This document shows, piece after piece, positions 1 to 7,349 of a DNA stretch of 12,497 bases. The stretch comes from CAYHWW01 sp964360145 (GTDB lineage: Bacteria > Bdellovibrionota > UBA1018 > CAYHWW01): the NCBI GenBank assembly GCA_964360145.1, contig CAYHWW010000099.1, forward strand, positions 1 to 12,497. The letters are read 5' to 3'. Below the pieces are notes generated by a model. It was given only the letters and a program-made list of their open reading frames with translations. It did not search any database and had not been told where the DNA came from. Both the position numbers and the translations under genes were made by a program. Every line of letters begins with the position of its first letter. Position 1 is the stretch's first letter.

Positions 1-1
1 C

Positions 2-1333
2 AAACTCACGAGCGTTGGCGTCATGCAGCTCTTCTACCGCCAGCAGCTCAAGATGGAGCATGTGGTGGATGACTACCAGATGCAGCTCACCGGCGTGTTG
101 GAGCCCGTGGGCTTGGCGCAACTGTCTTTGAATTTACTGGAAGCGACGCTGAAAGTGGAGTCCGCATCCGTCTTCGTGCTCCGCTCGGATGGCACGAAAT
201 TCAGGCGCATCCGCGGCTTGAGGGACGAGGAGCTTGAAGCCAGGGAGATCCTCGCAACCCACCCCATAGTGGAGTTCGTCATGCGATTGAAGCGTCGGGG
301 CGAAACTCCGGTTCTTTTGGATACCTATCTCGAGAACGAAATCGACCGCTCCGTGAGTCAGCTTCAGCGTCAGAACTGCGAGATGATTCTCCTGGGGCTG
401 AAGGGGCTCCATGCCGGCGTTTTGATCCCGTTCATCGCGGACCAAACTGTATTGGGTTTTCTGGCTGTGAAGTCCAACATGCCCCCGGAGCCCTGGGGGG
501 CCAACTGGGGCATTCTCTCCGTGATCTATCCGTTCTTTCAGCAGGGGGCACGGGTCTTGAAGAACATGGATATCTACGTGCGCCTCCGGGAAAAAGACCG
601 GCTCGCGGCACTTGGTGAGATGTCCGCGGGCCTCGCCCACGAAATCCGCAATCCGTTGGCTGCCATCAAAGGGGCGGCCCAGCTGCTGGGTGGCGACAAG
701 GCTCTCGCCACCAGTCCTTTCACCACGGTCATCGTGGATGAAGTGAATCGCCTGAACAAAGTGGTGACTCAGTTCCTGGATTATGCGCGATCTGCGCCGC
801 CGGAGATGGTGGACTACAAAGCGGGGAGCCTCATCGAGAAAACCTTGCAGCTTTTTCGCACGGCCCCCACGCCAGGGGTGCGCATGGAAGCGGTGGCCCC
901 CGTCGGCGGATTGAGTACGTTGCCCGCCATCCGGGTGAGCCCTGAGCAGATCCAGCAGGTTTTGGTGAACCTCATCCAGAACGCGGTGATATCCGTGGTG
1001 ACCCGCCACAAAAAACAAAAACAAGCGGGCCGCGAGCCCGCGCCTGGTTTGGTGGAGGTGGGTGGCCGGTTGGAGGGCAACAATCGAGGCCGGAGAGAGC
1101 TGCAGATTTTCGTCGAGGATAATGGCGTGGGCATCGCCCGGGAGAATATCGATAAGATCTTCATCCCTTTTTACACCACGAACCCCTCGGGCACGGGGCT
1201 GGGTTTGCCCATCTGCAGCCGCATCATGGAGGCCCATGGGGGGCGCATCGACATCGTTTCTGAAGAGGGGCGATTCGCACGATTCACGTTGTACTTCCCA
1301 CTGGAGACGCGGGAGGCTAAGGGTATTCCATGA
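2..1333 (+). CDS. GAF-domain sensor histidine kinase (5'-partial)
   Basis: Sensor kinase expected to autophosphorylate on histidine and pass phosphate to the response regulator encoded next. Numbered from the in-frame ATG at 23: residues about 30-180 look like a GAF-type sensory domain. A HisKA dimerisation domain follows, with the H-box AHEIRNP and phospho-acceptor His206. The HATPase_c domain has an N-box (N317 and N320 in NLIQNA), G1 DNGVGI (366-371), an F-box (FIPFYTT, 380-386) and G2 GTGLGL (390-395). A basic Lys/Arg-rich insert lies at about 328-358. The frame stays open to position 2, and the ATG at 23 has no Shine-Dalgarno sequence, so the gene most likely begins upstream of the window, perhaps with membrane segments. 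The stop overlaps the regulator start as ATGA, indicating translational coupling. The layout recalls NtrB-type kinases and PrsK kinases of PEP-CTERM systems, but no exosortase gene is present here. The kinase call is firm; the signal is unknown. Confidence 0.93.
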   Translation, partial: KLTSVGVMQLFYRQQLKMEHVVDDYQMQLTGVLEPVGLAQLSLNLLEATLKVESASVFVLRSDGTKFRRIRGLRDEELEAREILATHPIVEFVMRLKRRGETPVLLDTYLENEIDRSVSQLQRQNCEMILLGLKGLHAGVLIPFIADQTVLGFLAVKSNMPPEPWGANWGILSVIYPFFQQGARVLKNMDIYVRLREKDRLAALGEMSAGLAHEIRNPLAAIKGAAQLLGGDKALATSPFTTVIVDEVNRLNKVVTQFLDYARSAPPEMVDYKAGSLIEKTLQLFRTAPTPGVRMEAVAPVGGLSTLPAIRVSPEQIQQVLVNLIQNAVISVVTRHKKQKQAGREPAPGLVEVGGRLEGNNRGRRELQIFVEDNGVGIARENIDKIFIPFYTTNPSGTGLGLPICSRIMEAHGGRIDIVSEEGRFARFTLYFPLETREAKGIP

Positions 1334-2778
1334 GCATCAACAAGCGCATCCTCCTCCTCGACGATGAGAAGAACATGACCTTCGTTGTCAAAGCCATCCT
1401 GGAAAAAGGCGGCTTCGAGGTGGAGGCGCACAACAACCCGCTGGATGGCATCAAAGGTGCGGCCGACCCTGGACGCTTCGGTGTGGTCATCACTGATCTT
1501 TACATGCCCCAGATGAACGGCATGGCGGTGCTGGCGCATATGCGGAAAAACGCACCCGACACTCCCGTGATCATGATCACCGCCTTCGGTACGGTGGAGA
1601 CCGCGGTGAACGCTTTGAAGAATGGGGCCTTCGATTACGTGACGAAGCCCTTTGATCAGGACGAGCTTCTCAATATCGTGCAGAAGGCCATCAACACCTA
1701 TGAGCTCGGGACGCTGGAGCCCAGCGCTCTCGGTGCGCCTGCCCAAAGCCAGGGTTTAGGCAGTTTCATGCATCTGGGGGATTCCCCTCAGATGGCTGAG
1801 GTGGCTCGCATCGTGGGTAAGATTGCAGCGACTCCCTCCACGGTTCTCATCACTGGCGAGTCAGGCACGGGCAAAGAGCTGGTGGCCTCCGCCATCCACA
1901 AATTGTCCGACCGTGGGGCGAAGCCCTTCATTCGCATCAACTGCGCGGCGATTCCCCACACGCTGATTGAATCCGAGCTTTTCGGCTATGAGAAGGGCGC
2001 ATTCACGGGAGCCGTGAATTCCAAGCCCGGCCGTTTCGAGCTGGCCCATGAGGGCACTATCTTCCTTGATGAAGTGGCGGAGATGTCCCTTGAGATGCAG
2101 GTGAAGTTGCTGCGGGTGCTGCAGGAATCGGAGTTCGAGCGGGTGGGTGGCTTGAACACCATCAAGGTCAGCGTGCGCATCATCGCCGCCACCAATAAAG
2201 ACCTGCAAAAAGAAGTGAAAGAGGGGCGTTTCCGGGAGGACCTCTATTACCGGCTGAACGTAGTGCCCGTCCACTTGCCGCCCCTGCGGGAGCGCCGCGC
2301 CGACGCCGAGCCCCTCATACGGTTTTTTCTGAAAAAATTTAACGAGAAGCACGCGAAAACCGTGAACATCGTTGAGACGGACTGCTTGAAGCGTCTCACG
2401 GAGTTCTATTGGCCTGGCAACATCCGTCAGCTTGAGAACGCCGTGGAACACGGCGTGCTCATGGCGGATGGGGACACCGTGCGTATGCAGGATCTGCCCC
2501 GGGAACTCAGCATGCTCATCGGCGACGTGGCCGCGGGCCCCGAGGAGCAGAGCGGCACGGACCCCCGTGGTGAGGCATTGGCCGCCTTCGAGGGAGGCGA
2601 GAGTTTCAAAGACATCGTGAAGCGTCAGACCCAGGCCCTGGAGCGGGAGCTCATCGTGAAGGCGCTGGCTGAAAACGACGGCAACGTCACGAAGACCGCG
2701 GAGCAGTTGGGCCTTTCCCGCAAGGGGCTTCAGTTGAAGATGAAGGAACTCGCGTTACTCCGCGTCGCCGACGTATAG
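1330..2778 (+). CDS. NtrC-family sigma-54-dependent response regulator
   Basis: Transcriptional activator of sigma-54 RNA polymerase, presumed partner of the upstream kinase. The REC domain (about 5-122) has acidic residues D11/D12, phospho-acceptor D56 in ITDLYMP, T84 and K106. The AAA+ domain (about 148-385) has Walker A GESGTGKE (176-183), the sigma-54-contacting GAFTGA loop (223-228) and Walker B with D247-E248. A Fis-type helix-turn-helix is at about 440-475 (NDGNVTKTAEQLGLSRKGL). All motifs for ATP hydrolysis and sigma-54 contact are intact, so it should be an active enhancer-binding protein. The start is supported by AAGGG at 1319-1323, 6 nt upstream, and by the ATGA overlap with the kinase stop. 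The 482-residue length is normal for the family. The 3' end overlaps the opposite-strand membrane protein gene by 24 bp. Target promoters cannot be named; no sigma-54 -24/-12 site was recognised in the window. Confidence 0.96.
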   Translation: MSINKRILLLDDEKNMTFVVKAILEKGGFEVEAHNNPLDGIKGAADPGRFGVVITDLYMPQMNGMAVLAHMRKNAPDTPVIMITAFGTVETAVNALKNGAFDYVTKPFDQDELLNIVQKAINTYELGTLEPSALGAPAQSQGLGSFMHLGDSPQMAEVARIVGKIAATPSTVLITGESGTGKELVASAIHKLSDRGAKPFIRINCAAIPHTLIESELFGYEKGAFTGAVNSKPGRFELAHEGTIFLDEVAEMSLEMQVKLLRVLQESEFERVGGLNTIKVSVRIIAATNKDLQKEVKEGRFREDLYYRLNVVPVHLPPLRERRADAEPLIRFFLKKFNEKHAKTVNIVETDCLKRLTEFYWPGNIRQLENAVEHGVLMADGDTVRMQDLPRELSMLIGDVAAGPEEQSGTDPRGEALAAFEGGESFKDIVKRQTQALERELIVKALAENDGNVTKTAEQLGLSRKGLQLKMKELALLRVADV

Positions 2779-4464
2779 TTCATGATCGCCGATAACCGTC
2801 AGCGGCGTGAGGCGCCAACGTTGAGTGGGGAGGTCAGCATGCACGCGGGGGTAGGGCAGATCGCGTTTTTTTTCCAGAAGGATGCCCGCACGTTTGGTTT
2901 TCTCGGCTTTCTCCTTGGTTTCGAGGGGACCCCAGTTGTGCCAAGTGGCCCAGAACCGCGGTGTCCCGTGGGAAATCACAAAGAGGTTGTTGGAGTACCA
3001 GAAATCATTGGAGATCACGATGTCCACATTTGCGGCACGGAAAGTCTCGATGATCTGGTGCAGATCCTCGACGTAGTGGGTCCGCTTGATTTCCGCGGCA
3101 AGGCGCTGACGTGAGAAGAAGTGATGGCCCGCGAACAAGGTGAGCAAGCCCAGCATGGCGGGAGCAGCCCAGCGTCTACGGGAAGACCAAGCGTCCTCAA
3201 GGAGCAATGCGAGGGCTGCGATGACCGCGGGGGTCATGGGTAGCAGGTAGCGGGCCGGGGCGATCTCGGTGAAGTGGGTTGAGATGCGGCAGTAGGTGTA
3301 GAGGTTGAGTGCCGCCAGCGCCAAGAAAGCATCGAACTTCCGGCTCTTCGCCGCTTTGCGGATCATGAGTGCAAAGCCGAAGAGAGAGAGGACGACGCAG
3401 AGATGTTGGCCCAAGCCGGTGTCCGCGAATTCGAATGCGCGAAAAGGTTGGAGGCCGCTGACCAGGGAACGGAAGCTCTGGGGCAGCTTACCCACGATGC
3501 CCATGAACTGGGGGAAGTCGTAGGTGGCGAAGTCCCGGGGGGTCCAGAGGTGGCCGCGGCTAAGCCAGTGGAGAATCTCCGGCAGTAAGCCGACGAAGAG
3601 GCCTCCCAGCAGGAGGGCGCAACGGCTGAGAGTGTTTTTGCAGAGATACTGGTGGCGACGTGGCCAGAACCAACTGCAGCAGAGCACGGCCATGCCTGCC
3701 TTAATATTGGGTTCTCCGTCCATTTTGATGGTGTGCCCCAGAATCACACCCACGTTTCTTCCGAAAAGCTCCAGGAAGAAACCGGAAAAAAACAGCAGCC
3801 AACCCAGCGTGACGAGTTTGCCCTTCAGAGTGCGCGCAGCATGGAATACATCCCGCCAGGGGACGAAAACAGCGGCCAAAAACAATTGGCTCGCACGAGT
3901 GGCGTAGAGGGCGTGGCCGCCGAGGATGCCCATCATGAAAAGCCGGGTGCGGGGTAGACTCAAGAAAGCGTAAGGCGTGCCTGCCGCAAGAGCGAAAAAA
4001 AGGAATCCGCAGATGAGCATGAGGGGGTAGAACTCATTGCCATAAATGCGTGCCCAGGCTTGCAGGCCCACGGCACAGAGTAGGCCTAGCACAACCGCCG
4101 TTGCTCTGCTGAAATAGCGCAGCAGCATGGCGTAGGCTGACAGAGCCACAAGTGGTGGGCAGATCAAGTAGCTGAAAACCATGTGGCCGCGCTCATGGTG
4201 CCAGGGGCCAGGGGGGAAGTGGTCCCATACCGACGTGAAGAGTGCTCGCAGCGCAGTGATGGTGAGGCCGCCGTAGTCGTTCTGGAAGGGCAGTGCCGAG
4301 CGGTAGCCGTCGCGATAGGCATCGGCTACCAGCAGGAAGGTGGCCCATTCGCTGTTGTGGAGGACCATTCCCCCTGCGATGAGGCAGGCATGGCAGGCCA
4401 TGGCTGTGAGAACGATAGCGATGCCCACAGCCCAGGTGGGCAGCTGTTCAAGCCATGTTTTCAT
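2755..4464 (-). CDS. polytopic membrane protein, GT-C-like; downstream paralog of a tandem pair
   Basis: 569-residue integral membrane protein with many hydrophobic segments and a more polar C-terminal part of about 100 residues. The first segment (about 11-33) is followed by a conserved loop containing HNSEW (36-40), LLVAD (44-48) and GYRSALPFQN (53-62). Other blocks shared with the upstream paralog are HERGHMVFSY, YGNEFYPLMLI, GHTIKMDG, RYLLPMTPA and, in the tail, ISND.W.SNNL and FWA.W..WGP. The two proteins align without gaps over the first 100 residues with 63 identities (hand count), which confirms both starts. The topology, with an acidic loop after the first helix, many helices and a soluble C-terminal region, resembles GT-C glycosyltransferases using polyprenyl-linked sugars; this is inference, as no family signature was recognised. 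The ATG overlaps the upstream stop as ATGA, so the pair is one coupled operon. Its TAA lies inside the 3' end of the response regulator gene. Confidence 0.85.
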   Translation of the reverse strand: MKTWLEQLPTWAVGIAIVLTAMACHACLIAGGMVLHNSEWATFLLVADAYRDGYRSALPFQNDYGGLTITALRALFTSVWDHFPPGPWHHERGHMVFSYLICPPLVALSAYAMLLRYFSRATAVVLGLLCAVGLQAWARIYGNEFYPLMLICGFLFFALAAGTPYAFLSLPRTRLFMMGILGGHALYATRASQLFLAAVFVPWRDVFHAARTLKGKLVTLGWLLFFSGFFLELFGRNVGVILGHTIKMDGEPNIKAGMAVLCCSWFWPRRHQYLCKNTLSRCALLLGGLFVGLLPEILHWLSRGHLWTPRDFATYDFPQFMGIVGKLPQSFRSLVSGLQPFRAFEFADTGLGQHLCVVLSLFGFALMIRKAAKSRKFDAFLALAALNLYTYCRISTHFTEIAPARYLLPMTPAVIAALALLLEDAWSSRRRWAAPAMLGLLTLFAGHHFFSRQRLAAEIKRTHYVEDLHQIIETFRAANVDIVISNDFWYSNNLFVISHGTPRFWATWHNWGPLETKEKAEKTKRAGILLEKKRDLPYPRVHADLPTQRWRLTPLTVIGDHELYVGDAE

Positions 4465-6176
4465 TTCTTGTGGCCCTCATAGAGGTCGTGGGTGCGTAGC
4501 CGCGCAACTGGGGCAATGACCCACTGAGAATCAAGGAGGTCGATCACGTCGCCGGGGCGCCGTTGTACGTCGTCATGCTTCAGCAAGATGCCCGCTCGGG
4601 TCGCTCTGCGAGCCGCATTCTCTGCCTCAAAAGGCCCCCAGCCGTTCCAACTTGCCCAGAAAAGGGGCTTCTCCGCGGCGGCGACCGTTAAGTTGTTGCT
4701 CATCCAGTAATCGTTGGAGATGACCACGCTCACGCCCATCTTCCGCGCGCTCTCGACTATGCTGTGCAGGTTTTCAACGATCTTTTCATCGCGAATGTGT
4801 TGGGCGACCCGCAAGCGTGCCATGTAGTGATGGCCCGTGAAGCACAAGAGACAGAAAATGACTGCCGTGCGAAAGTGCTTTTTCTCATGCGTAAGCGTGT
4901 CATGGCAGACCAGCGCCATGAGCCCGATGATGGCCGGGGTCATGGGGAGGAGGTAGCGCACGGGACCGATCTCGGTGGTTTGCACGGAGATGCGGGTAAA
5001 CGTGTAGATGTTCATGGCGCATATGACGAGCAGCGGTAGGGGCTTAGGGGAGGTCTTACTTTTTCGCAGGCCGAATAAAATAGCGAACAAGAAGAATGCC
5101 AAACACAAGCTTTGCCCCACTCCCTGATCGTTATAGGCGAGAGGGGCACGGTAGTGATGAAAACCGCTGGCGAGGGAGCGTATGCGCTGGGGCCAGTCAC
5201 CGATCAGAGCCATGGACTGGGGGAAGTCGAAGGTGGAGATGATACGGGAGCCCCAGAGTTTACCCAGGTTGTGCCAGTGGATGAATTCCGGAAGTATGCC
5301 TAGAGCAAGGCCCGCGGTGATGGTGAGAGCCCGTTTCTGAAGGTTTCTATCCTTCGCGAGCCTACGGCGCTGCCAAGCCCAGAGCAGCGCGAGCAAGGGC
5401 ATGCCCATGCGGAAGTGAGGGTCTCCATCTAGTTTAATAGTGTGGCCGGCGATGCTACCCAGGTTTTCGCCGAAGATCTCCAGGTAGACGCCCGAAGCAA
5501 GGAAGACGAAGAGGATCTTGCCGAGGGTCGAGGCCCAGAGCCTTCTGATCCAGCCGGGGACTTGGCGCCAGGGCGTGAGAAACGCCACCAGGTAAAGTTC
5601 GGAGGCGCGGGTGGCATAAATGGCATGCCCGCTGATGATGCCTACCGCGAGGAGCCGCGGAAGCGTCAGCTCAAAGAAGGGGTTTTCCTTGTGGGCACAG
5701 AGGCCCATGAGAAGAAAACCCAAGATCAGCATGAGCGGGTAGAATTCATTGCCATAATTCGCGCTCCAGACCGTCAGACCCACGGCGCAAACGAAGCCCA
5801 TGAGAAGGGCCGTAGTGCGGTCGTAGGTTCTGAGCAAATAGTAGTAGGAGCTCAGAGCCACAAGGGGAGGGCAGAACACGTAGCTGAAGACCATGTGCCC
5901 ACGCTCGTGATCCCAGGGGCCGTGGAAGAAGGAGTCCCACGCAGCGGAAAATAGTGCGCGGAAAAAGGTGAGGGTGAGGCCGCCGTGATGGTTCTGGAAA
6001 GGAAACGCGGAGCGGTAACCTTGGCGGAACCCGTCGGCCACGAGAAGGAAAGAAGACCACTCGCTATTGTGCAGTGCCATGCCCACGGGAATGAGACAGA
6101 GGTGGGTCGCGATGGCGACCGCGACGAGGAAGAGCGCAACGGCCCACGTCGGGATTTTTTCCACGGCTTTTTGCAT
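4461..6176 (-). CDS. polytopic membrane protein, GT-C-like; upstream paralog of a tandem pair
   Basis: 571-residue integral membrane protein, first gene of the two-gene minus-strand operon. It shares with its downstream paralog the HNSEW block at residues 36-40, VAD (46-48), GYRSAFPFQN (53-62), HERGHMVFSY (90-99), YGNEFYPLMLI, GHAIYATRAS, GHTIKLDG, FDFPQ, RYLLPMTPA, and a C-terminal region with ISNDYWMSNN and FWASWNGWGP. Conservation is strongest in the loop after the first helix and weakest in the middle helices. That fits two working enzymes or subunits that have diverged, rather than a recent duplication or a pseudogene. No good Shine-Dalgarno sequence precedes the ATG; the start is chosen because the N-termini of the pair align exactly. 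The promoter must lie in the 50-bp gap to the methyltransferase gene or inside that gene. Alternatives to a GT-C glycosyltransferase include another polyprenyl-phosphate-dependent transferase or an unknown transporter. Confidence 0.85.
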   Translation of the reverse strand: MQKAVEKIPTWAVALFLVAVAIATHLCLIPVGMALHNSEWSSFLLVADGFRQGYRSAFPFQNHHGGLTLTFFRALFSAAWDSFFHGPWDHERGHMVFSYVFCPPLVALSSYYYLLRTYDRTTALLMGFVCAVGLTVWSANYGNEFYPLMLILGFLLMGLCAHKENPFFELTLPRLLAVGIISGHAIYATRASELYLVAFLTPWRQVPGWIRRLWASTLGKILFVFLASGVYLEIFGENLGSIAGHTIKLDGDPHFRMGMPLLALLWAWQRRRLAKDRNLQKRALTITAGLALGILPEFIHWHNLGKLWGSRIISTFDFPQSMALIGDWPQRIRSLASGFHHYRAPLAYNDQGVGQSLCLAFFLFAILFGLRKSKTSPKPLPLLVICAMNIYTFTRISVQTTEIGPVRYLLPMTPAIIGLMALVCHDTLTHEKKHFRTAVIFCLLCFTGHHYMARLRVAQHIRDEKIVENLHSIVESARKMGVSVVISNDYWMSNNLTVAAAEKPLFWASWNGWGPFEAENAARRATRAGILLKHDDVQRRPGDVIDLLDSQWVIAPVARLRTHDLYEGHKK

Positions 6177-6226
6177 GGCTTTACACTGTCGTGGACGCCG
6201 CTGTTTGTCACGAGTAGGCTCACGTC
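6177..6226. promoter_or_regulatory. divergent intergenic region, promoters expected
   Basis: This 50-bp gap separates the divergent membrane-protein operon and the O-methyltransferase gene and should hold or adjoin promoters for both. On the plus strand TTTACA (6180-6185) is followed after 17 bp by GTTTGT, a poor -10 match. No convincing minus-strand promoter was found. The assignment rests on position rather than motif. Confidence 0.25.
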
Positions 6227-6919
6227 ATGACGATCCCCGATGAGATGCAGAAAGGCTTTGGCTGCGCTGATATTCTGACCACGTCGTATTGCGAGGGCAC
6301 CTTCCATCCCGAAGATCGTCTCCTTGCGGAGGTGCGGAGTCGGGCCCAGCAGGCGGGCATGCCTCCCATCCACGTGGGCGCTATGGATGGGCTGCACCTG
6401 GAGGTGCTTGCCCGCGCCTTCGGCGCCCGAAAGATCGTCGAGATCGGCACTCTTGCGGGCTATTCCGCCGTTTGCCTCAGTCGGGCCCTGCCCGCCGATG
6501 GTTTCATCCACACCTTTGAATTCGAGCCCAAACACGCGGCCGTAGCAGCGGACACCTTCAAGAAAGCAGGCATCACCGACCGGGTGAAAATCCATGTGGG
6601 TGCAGCTCTCGATAAGCTTCCTTCCATCAATAAAGAAGGCCCCTTCGACCTCGTCTTCATCGATGCCGACAAGGTGAGCTACCCCGCATACTTAGCCTGG
6701 GCCGCGGAGAACCTGCGAGTGGGCGGCGCAGTGCTCGCCGACAACACCTTCGCCTGGGGCATGATTCACAAAGACCCGTCCCGCATCACCGACCCCGAGG
6801 ATCGAGCGGCGGTGGATGCCTTGCGCCGGTTCAATAAGATCGTGGCCACGGACCGCCGCTGGCGGGCCACCGCACTTCCCACGGCGGAAGGCCTGACTTT
6901 GGCAGTGAAGATCAGCTGA
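6227..6919 (+). CDS. SAM-dependent O-methyltransferase, COMT/CCoAOMT-like
   Basis: 230-residue class I methyltransferase of the Methyltransf_3 type (catechol or caffeoyl-CoA O-methyltransferase-like), expected to move a methyl group from S-adenosylmethionine to a hydroxyl in a metal-dependent reaction. The SAM-binding motif I is VEIGTLAGYS (71-80). The acidic residue ending strand 2 lies in FEFEP (97-101). VFIDADK (143-149) and ADN (171-173) supply the metal-binding acidic residues typical of this family (D146, D172, N173 as analogues). Length is normal and the domain complete. The ATG is 50 bp from the divergent membrane protein gene; the ribosome site is weak, with AGTAGG about 8 nt upstream. 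No signal peptide is seen, so it is cytosolic. The substrate cannot be inferred: family members act on catechols, phenylpropanoids, and sugar or polyketide hydroxyls. The next 430 bp contain no convincing gene. Confidence 0.93.
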   Translation: MTIPDEMQKGFGCADILTTSYCEGTFHPEDRLLAEVRSRAQQAGMPPIHVGAMDGLHLEVLARAFGARKIVEIGTLAGYSAVCLSRALPADGFIHTFEFEPKHAAVAADTFKKAGITDRVKIHVGAALDKLPSINKEGPFDLVFIDADKVSYPAYLAWAAENLRVGGAVLADNTFAWGMIHKDPSRITDPEDRAAVDALRRFNKIVATDRRWRATALPTAEGLTLAVKIS

Positions 6920-6980
6920 TTTGTCGCGGGCCATGAGAACGGGATAAGTGTGGTTAAAAAAAAACGGGCATCTCCAAGTT

Positions 6981-7030
6981 GTGATCGCTCAGTGGAAATG
7001 TCCCGTGTAATCGCTCAATAGAAATGTCTC
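6981..7030. repeat. two 24-bp imperfect direct repeats, 26-bp period
   Basis: Copy 1 (6981-7004) and copy 2 (7007-7030) share the cores ATCGCTCA and GAAATGTC and match at 20 of 24 positions. All four differences are transitions (three G to A, one C to T). Short tandem repeats near an end are typical of the multiple terminal repeats of IS21-like elements and of related integrase-core transposons. No intact transposase is present, so this could be a solo end or scar. It could instead be a pair of binding sites. The repeat is seen directly; its origin is inferred. Confidence 0.7.
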
Positions 7031-7113
7031 TTTTTTGATCAACTGTTGATGTTTGCCTCAGGGAGGGGGCTCGTTCCTCGCCAGAATGCCAAATCTTTGC
7101 GGCATATGGTGCG

Positions 7114-7233
7114 TTATATGTGACTCAGGACACTAGCTGACACGGCGATCATGGCGTCGACCCCTCGCTTCTTGGGCGCCACGAAAGTGGCCCAATCGGG
7201 GCTGCGGCTAGCCGGTGATTCGCATATCCAGCG
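7114..7233 (-). pseudogene. possible integrase-core transposase remnant
   Basis: This short open stretch of 39 codons is bounded by stops on both sides and has no plausible start. It reads RSPDWATFV near the middle and GVDAMIAV after it. The W-x-TF block followed by an A-M motif recalls the start of the catalytic core in rve-type transposases (WATF...AMD), but the expected Asp is missing. It lies next to the direct repeats that could be a transposon end. The resemblance is by eye over about 25 residues and may be chance. If real, it is a dead fragment. Confidence 0.18.
7172..7195 (+). other. hairpin with GAAA tetraloop
   Basis: TTGGG (7172-7176) pairs with CCCAA (7191-7195), and CCAC (7179-7182) pairs with GTGG (7187-7190), closing a GAAA loop with a two-base bulge. 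There is no T-run, so it is not a standard terminator. It lies about 80 bp upstream of the candidate SMR promoter, so it would not be part of that transcript's leader. Function is unknown. Confidence 0.4.
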
Positions 7234-7277
7234 CTAAACCCACCCCAAAGCCGGGATCGCAGCGGTCGATAGTACCT

Positions 7278-7306
7278 TTGAACTTCTTATCCTTTAGTAC
7301 TATAGC
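7278..7306 (+). promoter_or_regulatory. candidate sigma-70-type promoter for the SMR gene
   Basis: TTGAAC (7278-7283) and TATAGC (7301-7306) are separated by exactly 17 bp. The -10 element ends 43 bp before the GTG start at 7350. Both hexamers are reasonable matches to TTGACA and TATAAT, and this AT-rich patch stands out from its surroundings. No operator or riboswitch was recognised between it and the start. Confidence 0.4.
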
Positions 7307-7349
7307 ATCACGTGTTGCCCGATACCAAAGTCGCCTGTAGGCTAGTTGC

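Larger units (their letters stand above)
6920..7349. other. 430-bp gene-poor region upstream of the SMR gene
   Basis: No convincing complete gene was found here. The stretch contains a run of nine A residues (6956-6964), two 24-bp direct repeats (6981-7030), an odd palindrome ATCAAC-T-GTTGAT (7038-7050), a possible remnant of a transposase coding sequence on the minus strand (7114-7233), a hairpin with a GAAA loop (7172-7195) and a candidate promoter for the SMR gene (7278-7306). The composition is less GC-rich than the flanking genes. The whole looks like an insertion scar or a degraded mobile element that now carries the upstream signals of the SMR gene. That interpretation is inference. 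Confidence 0.5.

Noticed and set aside
134..1237. 367-codon minus-strand open frame across the histidine kinase gene
   Set aside because: It lies antisense to a gene with complete kinase motifs, is rich in His and Arg as expected of a GC-rich shadow frame, and shows no domain.
1861..2451. 196-codon minus-strand frame inside the response regulator
   Set aside because: It overlaps the highly conserved AAA+ domain and its translation has no recognisable features.
2..2778. PrsK/PrsR regulators of a PEP-CTERM/exosortase system
   Set aside because: The domain order is similar, but no exosortase, PEP-CTERM protein or exopolysaccharide gene of that system is in the window, and the kinase N-terminus is missing.
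6981..7030. CRISPR array
   Set aside because: There are only two imperfect copies separated by 2 bp, with no spacers and no cas genes.
6920..7349. Guanidine riboswitch upstream of the SugE/Gdx-like gene
   Set aside because: I looked for paired ACGR-loop hairpins (guanidine-II) and for guanidine-I and -III conserved blocks. The only hairpin loop here is GAAA, and it lies upstream of the likely promoter.
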